From NCBI GenBank assembly GCA_013368445.1, contig JAACJO010000024.1, forward strand, positions 1-64,000: 64,000 bases of DNA. Reading direction: 5' to 3'. Under the pieces are notes generated by a model. It did no database searches. It was not told the DNA's origin and saw only the letters and a list, made by a program, of their open reading frames with translations. Source of the stretch: Leucocoprinus leucothites (lineage: Eukaryota > Basidiomycota > Agaricomycetes > Agaricales > Agaricaceae). Below are positions 57,842-64,000 of the stretch, piece by piece. The translations under genes were made by a program, and so were the position numbers. Position 1 is the first letter of the stretch; the number at the start of each line of letters is the position of its first letter.

Positions 57842-59495
57842 ATGCCATCCATCAGCTTTCAGGGGGCTAAAAACTTCACTATTTCTGGGGGTAACTTTGG
57901 CGACATTGCTGGGAGCGTTTCCAACTACAATTTCGGCAACGGGTTCGAGTTCACTCGGGTTGATAATTACGCCGACTGCATAGATGCTGCAAGCCCAGAT
58001 ACGACACGCCATCTTCCCTCTCGTAGGAGGTATAATCCTGACCAACGCCGAAGCACGGCCAGTCCGCCCCCTGGGGCCAGGATAGCTTCGGTCCCACACA
58101 GATCAGATTCTGCCCCCGCCCCTCAGGCCATAGTGTGGTTGAGCTCACCTCTACGCTCTCCAATCATACACGATAGGGCAATTGATCAGCCCGACGGATC
58201 GTTTCCATCCTCCCCTACTAGTTCTACTGTCAGCTCACTTATGGAATATTCAACCCCTCCCACGGAGCACATCACTATTTCAGACGTTACTCAGGTTGTT
58301 CAACAATTCAATGACACCTATCTCGACTCTACTCCACCGACCAAGTCTCCAAGCTTGAATGGTCGTTCTGCACCGACTTCCCAAGACGGTAGCTCGGAAA
58401 TTTTGAATGAAGCGTTGGCCCATGTTCATGTGCAAACGCAGGAACAGCCTGCGGTACCTGACAACACTAGGGGGTCTGAGAACGAGGTAGGCACCTTCAC
58501 CAAACTTTTATTTTGTACCTCGACCCTAACAACTTCTGTAGCCACCTTCGATGTCGGCTCGTGTCGTAGACACTGCCCGGATGATAAGATCGGAACAGGT
58601 CAACCAGCCACCTCTGGTACAATCGCGTCCCAGCCGTCAAACGGAACCTAATAATATATTCCTTCAACCCACCCCTAATCACAATCCGGTAGCGAATCCT
58701 CGAGGGCCACCTCCGCCAGTTCCTCCGCGTCCTGCGACGCTCTCCTTAGCACCTATGGGTACTGTAGCTTTGGATGCGACCTCGGGGTTACAATTTTCCA
58801 ACCAGCCCATCCCGCGCACTTCATCCCCAGTGTCAATGCAAGCAGCACAGGAAGATCCTGCTGCTCGCGTCCAACGACATGATATGTCAGGGAAGAACGG
58901 TGCTGAAAACCGTTCAGCTCCCCGTCTACAGCCATCCGGTTCCAATCCGCTGACAGCGGCACAGCGATCCTCAAATACTATGGTGGAGGAGCCTGCTACA
59001 ACAGCGCTAGCGGGACTTGGTAATGCTCAAGATGATTCTGCTCCATTGGCTGGTACTCCTACCCTGTCAACAATTACAGAATTGTCTGCGACAGAGATAG
59101 CTTCTGATACTCAGCCTCACTGGACAACCAATTCGATTGAAAGTTGGGTTGATAGTATCAAAAGTGGAGGCGAAGATTTACAGAGACAGGAAGAATGGAG
59201 GGTAAATTCCCAATCACCCTATACTCTCAAAGATTCGCAACATGCTTGCCGGAAAAGCCTTAATGTCGACCCCAGACAGCTTCCCACAGCATCCCACTTT
59301 CCTAAAATTCCTTGTTATGGTCATTACACTGATCGTTTTAGTAGCGGACTCTGGAGCATCCCTACGCAGCAATTTCCTGTTCATCATCCATATTTTGCGC
59401 CCTATTCTGTTTCTGGCTTCCCATTGAATCCATCCACATTGTACAGAGATCCTTACGGGGGACCTGTGTTTTTCGCGCCGTGGTCTGGTGTTTGA
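57842..59495 (+). CDS. GN-NYN family member P9
   Basis: Exon 1 (57842-58486, 215 codons) reads MPSISFQGAKNFTIS then GGNFGDIAGSVSNYNFG. I chose this Met because it aligns with P10, although an upstream in-frame Met exists at 57761 (near-cognate context not judged). Exon 1 continues Ser/Pro-rich and ends RGSENE with GAG; a 55 nt phase-0 intron follows. Exon 2 (58542-59495) starts PPSMSARVVDTARMIRSE and contains RGPPPPVPPRPATLSLAP (SH3-ligand pattern), then SDTQPHWTTNSIESWVDSI, which matches P10 (APHWTQHSISGWAGEV). It ends FFAPWSGV. About 533 aa. It has no enzyme domain and forms a subfamily with P10 and P11. Confidence 0.75.
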
Positions 59496-60274
59496 CAGTG
59501 ATTAGCGCGGACTATAATTTATACGCTTCGAGTGTCGAGTCGCCGAAGTCGCCATCATCAGTCTCAAGACACATCTGTCCAGAATATTTTTAATGTAGCT
59601 TTTCCTCAGCCTGAGAGTCCGAGAATCGATTGTGAATTGGTTAATTAGTTGGCAAGATTGTTTAGTTTTCACACTACGGTTATTAATGAATATGAATGCC
59701 TACTGTGAACGAAAAAAATTGGAAAGTGCGGAAACACATTGAAGAGCTAAACAAAGACTGGGTGGATGACGAGTCGGAGCAGTCAGGCTTTGATCGACGC
59801 GACTCAAACGACGATGGTAACGGACCAGAAGCAGCAACAACTTAACTGAACAAGTGAGTGGCACTGTTTGTTAACAAATTTGGAGGCCATTCGAAGCTGG
59901 GCCGTAAAGTAGAGTAAGGAGATGTATTCTTCTACGAAGGTCTTGGGCCGGCCCGAACAGCGAATCGGCGTTTTAGCTCGGGGGCCAGGCTGGTCGACGG
60001 GCCTGTTGGTAACAAAGTCACGGCGATGCGCGACAACAACACTGTACATCGTTATTCGCTTGAAGCATAGCCTATCATCATAATGGGAACGAGTTTTCGA
60101 GTCTGCCACACCTACGGCACCCTGACATAGCATCCGGCCATTGCCGGCACAGGATATCGCTTATAGGGTTTGACATGCTATTAACTCTCATCGCATGAGG
60201 TCACAGCTTTTGCACTCCTCCTACTTAAAAGGGCCCCCCTATGAGCTCCCAAGTCACAATATTGCAGAACAGCA
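59496..60274. other. Spacer between P9 and P10
   Basis: About 780 bp with the P9 3' end and the P10 promoter. A TTAAAAGG stretch at about 60226-60233 may serve as a TATA-like element roughly 45 bp before the P10 start. No gene is seen. Confidence 0.4.
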
Positions 60275-62006
60275 ATGCCTTCTCTCAGCTTCGAAGGAGC
60301 TAGCAATTTCACCATCTCTGGAGGAAATTTCAACGACGTCGATGGCAACGTGATCACATACAACTTTTCGAATGGACTGCAAGATCTTCCACCTAATACT
60401 CTTGCGGCTCTCGCGCCACAGAATGTGCCCAACAAGACCGGAAATCGTCTCTCTCGTTCAGAGAGAAAGAAGCTAGCTGCACGGGAACAGATGGCGAGCC
60501 CTCTCCCTAGCGCTCACATTCAATCCGTTCCCTCGTCCGTCGCGCCGAGTTCACCACCCGCTATGGCTATGTCGCCTTCCTCACATCCCTCTCGCTCCCA
60601 GAGGTCGACGCTGGCTGCCCCGCCGGTGTCGCCAGCCTTGGCTTACACTCCTTCTCCGGTTTCGGATTCTTCATTCGATTCCGGATTTGAGAGGTATGAC
60701 ACGCCAAGCCCTCGCTCTTCAAGGCATTCGACGCCCCCGACAGATATCGAAGAGCACCGGAACGTTGGCAGCTCTGGCGTTTCGGCGCCAGCCCACGAAT
60801 TGGACCCCGATACCCTCACTCCACTCACCAACTCCCTGGGTCTTCAACGGTTTACGCCTGGCACAATATCTCAGACACTACCAACGTTGCCGGAGGTGCC
60901 AACACCTGTTCAAGCACCGACTCAAAATCTTTCACCTGCAACCGAGAGTCCAGCTGAATTTGGTCTCGAGGTACGGTATCATCATACCAATTCTCCATCA
61001 CTCTTGACTAATTCGATATTCCTTGTAGCTTCGTCGCACCCCATCAGGGCCTCCTCCACCTCCACCGGCATCTACTCGCCCTGTAAGCCGTACTCCCCGC
61101 GTTCAAGCACTACCGGAACTAGTTCACCTGGAGCGTCGGGATCCCCTTGGACCACCCCCGCCCGTTCCACCTCGACCTGTGATGCTTTCACCTACCTGGA
61201 CCAGCACAACTGCTCCCGTTGACACTCCATTCCGTCTTTCCCGCCCAATGTCCACTGCACCAACTACCCCAACTCAGGCACACCGTTCTGCTTCACCGGA
61301 CTCGCAAGCTTTGGCTTCGATGGGACCTGTTACAGAACAGTCTGAGTTAGAAGATCCCGCCGTACGATTTGCTCGACTCCAATCACAGAGGTCCCCTACA
61401 AAGGGATATGCTTCAGGGCTCAGTTCAAGCTCACGGGGCATGAGTAATGGGTATACTCCGTCGACTCCCAGTGCCATGTCTCGCCCTCCTCCTCCTCCTT
61501 CCGCCACTCGCCCGACCTCACTACCAGCATCATCAATTGTCACACCGTCGCCAAATTTAGCTCCTGACCAGGCCCTAGCTCCCATTCCTCAATTTGCTGC
61601 CCCTCAAGCACCTCATTGGACACAACACTCCATATCTGGATGGGCAGGCGAAGTAAATGGTCGCGGGTTTGATTCAGATACACTATCCTCAGGAGATAGC
61701 AGGAGTGTCCGACCTCCTACCTCACCCCCTCACCAACAGGGGTACCCATACGACGAGCAGCAGTACCACCATCAGCCTCCCGCGCAGCACCACTATCACA
61801 ATGTAGGCTCACATAACCCGGCTTGGGGAGGCGCTCAGCCTCATGCGCATCAGCAGCCATTCGGATTCAATCAGGCTCCTAACCCTCCCTTCGCTCCCTT
61901 TCCTTTCAACAATCCGCCTCCTTTTACTCCTTTGGGTGTACCGTTTTTCAATGGTCCCGCCTTTGGTGGACCGGCTTTCGGTGGTGGATTTGCGTTTCCT
62001 GGATGA
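60275..62006 (+). CDS. GN-NYN family member P10
   Basis: Exon 1 (60275-60970, 232 codons) reads MPSLSFEGASNFTIS then GGNFNDVDGNVITYNFS, with a basic stretch SRSERKKLAAREQM and Pro/Ser-rich sequence, ending AEFGLE with GAG. A 58 nt phase-0 intron leads to exon 2 at 61029, LRRTPSGPPPPPPASTRP, then DPLGPPPPVPPRPVMLSP (SH3-ligand pattern), QAPHWTQHSISGWAGEV, SVRPPTSPPHQQGYPYDEQ and a Gly/Phe/Pro-rich end GPAFGGPAFGGGFAFPG. About 558 aa. It is the closest match to P9. The FGGP repeats at the C-terminus are unique to this member and may themselves favour phase separation; that is inference. Confidence 0.75.
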
Positions 62007-63864
62007 GATACTCGAATGTCCTTGCTCCTGACCTCATCCGTAGTATTGCTATCGAACTAAGACTTTTACACGTGCTAGCTATCGTTCTCATGCTTTGACG
62101 CAATTGCCTTATACCCGTGACCCTTTTCATTGAATGGAGATGGATCTGCATTCTGTCGAGTTGTTTTCTTCTTTATCGGTGTTTATGTATGTATATCAGT
62201 ACCTCAGCCACAAAAATGCATTATTTGGATACCCCAATAATGGTTCGACGTCACAGCTTACGGAAAATTAACATCGCATAGGCTACACAGCCCAGATGCA
62301 ACCCGATCATGCACAAACGCTGGACGTGACACAGCATACGTCTCCTTCTATTCCAATTACTTCCACATCGACCAGTCCTATCTTTCCGTAAGGCTCGTCG
62401 CCGATAATTCCAGGGGTCCAGATCATGTTACGAGTCGTTCGGCTCTATCGCAATTTTCGGGATTTTTCAGCCGACGTCGGGTTTAATGGGATTCGGGCAA
62501 ACAAATAATTTTTTGTCCAAACTCTTCAATCTCTCTCTTCTTCGGTATACATTCATGATCGCAAGGGTCCCGAGGCCGCAGTCGGCTTCTTCCCTGGATT
62601 TCCAGTGCCTACCTCTGCTACTTCAGGGACGACTACCGAGACATGCTCAGTAGAAGTATATTTCTGGCTCAATGGTAATTGAGGCTGTGCGTTGGCAATC
62701 CGTCGTCATCCATGCGGGACATGCTTCTTGGCAAGAACTCAGCTGTACTTGGTTCCATGAGCTTTTCGTGTTCCTGACGCTATGTATCTCTCGAACCACT
62801 GCTTGACAACCATTTCGCACTGGTCTTAGCTGTCTCTATGCAATATGGATACGGTATGTCCCTCCGCCGGATAGTCCATGATGAAGTTGGCATAAATGGA
62901 ATTTGACCTTTCTAGTGTCTTTTTCTGATGCAGCTCTGATGTTCCAATGCGTACTAGTACTACTTAGTGTCAAATGAAAGGAACAGATAATGGAAGATTT
63001 AATCACTTTTATCTAGGGCCAACGACTTCCATCTCAAAAATCCAGCGTACTGATTCTTCGTCGTTTCGTTACTCCGGTACTATTCGGGTCTCTGCTTTTT
63101 GTCTATTGCACTCCATCGAAGCAACCCCGACTGTCACAAACGGGCTTCCCTCAGAACGGACTATGCCATACACATCATATTTTTTCCGTCTTGGTTTCAT
63201 GATATGTGAGTCATAGCTTATTCTGCCTTGTTGAATCGCAGCCTCTAGGAGTCATGTTTGCCCAAAAGCTCATACCTTCGGGAGGGATTTTGCCCGAGAT
63301 CAGCGCTTCATTCAACCATCTTAGTGTCCCCTTCCCTTCCCTGCTCCTTGATTGACATGTGTTACCTTCGCTGTTCAGATAACTTTCCATTTCCATGCAG
63401 TTTGCGCACGCATGTGACCTTTATTGGCGTCTAGAGATCTCTGACTCCCCGAGCCAACAACGTAATCTTCCTACTGATGATGGGAAGCCTGAACGTTGTC
63501 ACTGAACCATGTCAGTCGATCGATAATTTGATATCAAGTAAAAGTCGTAATTAAGAATAGACTCTCCACTGGACCCTATCCTGAGATTGACTGCACAGCA
63601 TGCACTGTGCCTAGCTCGGTCGCGGATTGCTCTCGCTCTCTAATCTGCGAATACACGGGCTTTGGGGTGAACACGATGGTCCACTACTCTTCAGGCTGTC
63701 CCCATCAGTTGCTGTCAGAACATGGCTGTTATTTCGTTCCTTCGTTTTCCGAAAGCAGAATTGTCTGTAGATACAATGCTCGCTCGACGAAAGAAGGAAA
63801 CGCTACGACTTATAAGTAAACGTAGGTTTGCCTTGGAGTCCGCCTACTTGCTCCATCCGAGATT
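62007..63864. other. Spacer between P10 and P11
   Basis: About 1.9 kb without a supported gene. Short open frames only. Confidence 0.4.
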
Positions 63865-64000
63865 ATGTCGGCTGATACTACTACCATTTCGTTTAAAGAT
63901 GCTAAGGGCTTTGTTATCTCAGGTGGAAACTTCGGAACAGTTCGCGGGAATGTTATAACTGTCAACTCTGGCGCTTCTGGTTCAGTCTCACGTTCTCATC
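63865..64000 (+). CDS. GN-NYN family member P11, 5' end only
   Basis: The frame starts MSADTTTISFKDAKGFVIS and continues GGNFGTVRGNVITVNSG, then SGSVSRSH to the window edge. It aligns with P9 and P10 over the whole visible part and is in the same orientation, so the three form a head-to-tail series. The Tyr of the NYN element is Val here (ITVNSG). Exon end and the rest of the gene lie outside the window. Confidence 0.6.
   Translation, partial: MSADTTTISFKDAKGFVISGGNFGTVRGNVITVNSGASGSVSRSH

Overview
The window looks like nuclear DNA of a basidiomycete fungus, most likely an Agaricomycete. Genes are dense on both strands and cut by many 50-70 nt GT-AG introns. The recognisable proteins fit: a split, tail-only dynein heavy chain, and DUF6534-like and DUF6535-like membrane proteins that are expanded in mushrooms. 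Small TA-flanked DNA transposons are scattered through it. There is no CRISPR array, no rRNA, and no tRNA I could support. All functional names come from reading the protein sequences; no database search was run.

Left third (1-18.3 kb): mostly conserved single-copy genes. In order: the 3' end of a DUF21/CBS (Mam3-like) protein; an AIM2-like dienelactone hydrolase that has lost two of its three catalytic residues; a degenerate pogo/Tigger-type transposon and a smaller TA-flanked element; a BTB/POZ protein; an unrecognised protein with a possible PD-(D/E)XK-like core; a DUF6535-like membrane protein; a branched-chain aminotransferase; a TRM2-type tRNA uracil-5-methyltransferase; and a ChaC/GCG1 gamma-glutamylcyclotransferase. 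Several of these carry apparent single-base frameshifts, some in G runs, which may be real decay or sequence error.

Middle (18.3-29 kb): two related copies of a DUF6534-like seven-TM gene on the minus strand. The 21.6 kb copy has a stop codon in its first membrane segment; the 26.8 kb copy looks intact. A fold-back element rich in GACTTT/AAAGTC lies between them.

Right half (29-64 kb): the most unusual part. At least ten genes plus one fragment encode proteins that begin with the same short Gly/Asn/Thr-rich motif (pattern F-x-x-V-x-G-N-x-x-N-Y-N). A single phase-0 intron follows, usually splitting directly after a GAG codon, then a long proline/serine-rich, probably disordered region. They have no enzyme domain that I can recognise. 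Part of the array arose by a tandem duplication of about 6.6-7 kb (29080-35717 and 37411-44400) whose junction holds two adjacent TA-flanked transposons. One copy of the duplication is decaying (frameshift, truncation) while the other stays open. The array continues past the right edge. The dynein tail gene (48.5-52.9 kb) sits inside it, divergently transcribed from one family member. I regard this family as the best candidate for an undescribed system: a set of fast-evolving scaffold-like proteins sharing a possibly self-assembling N-terminal motif and, in some members, SH3-ligand and RRxS motifs.
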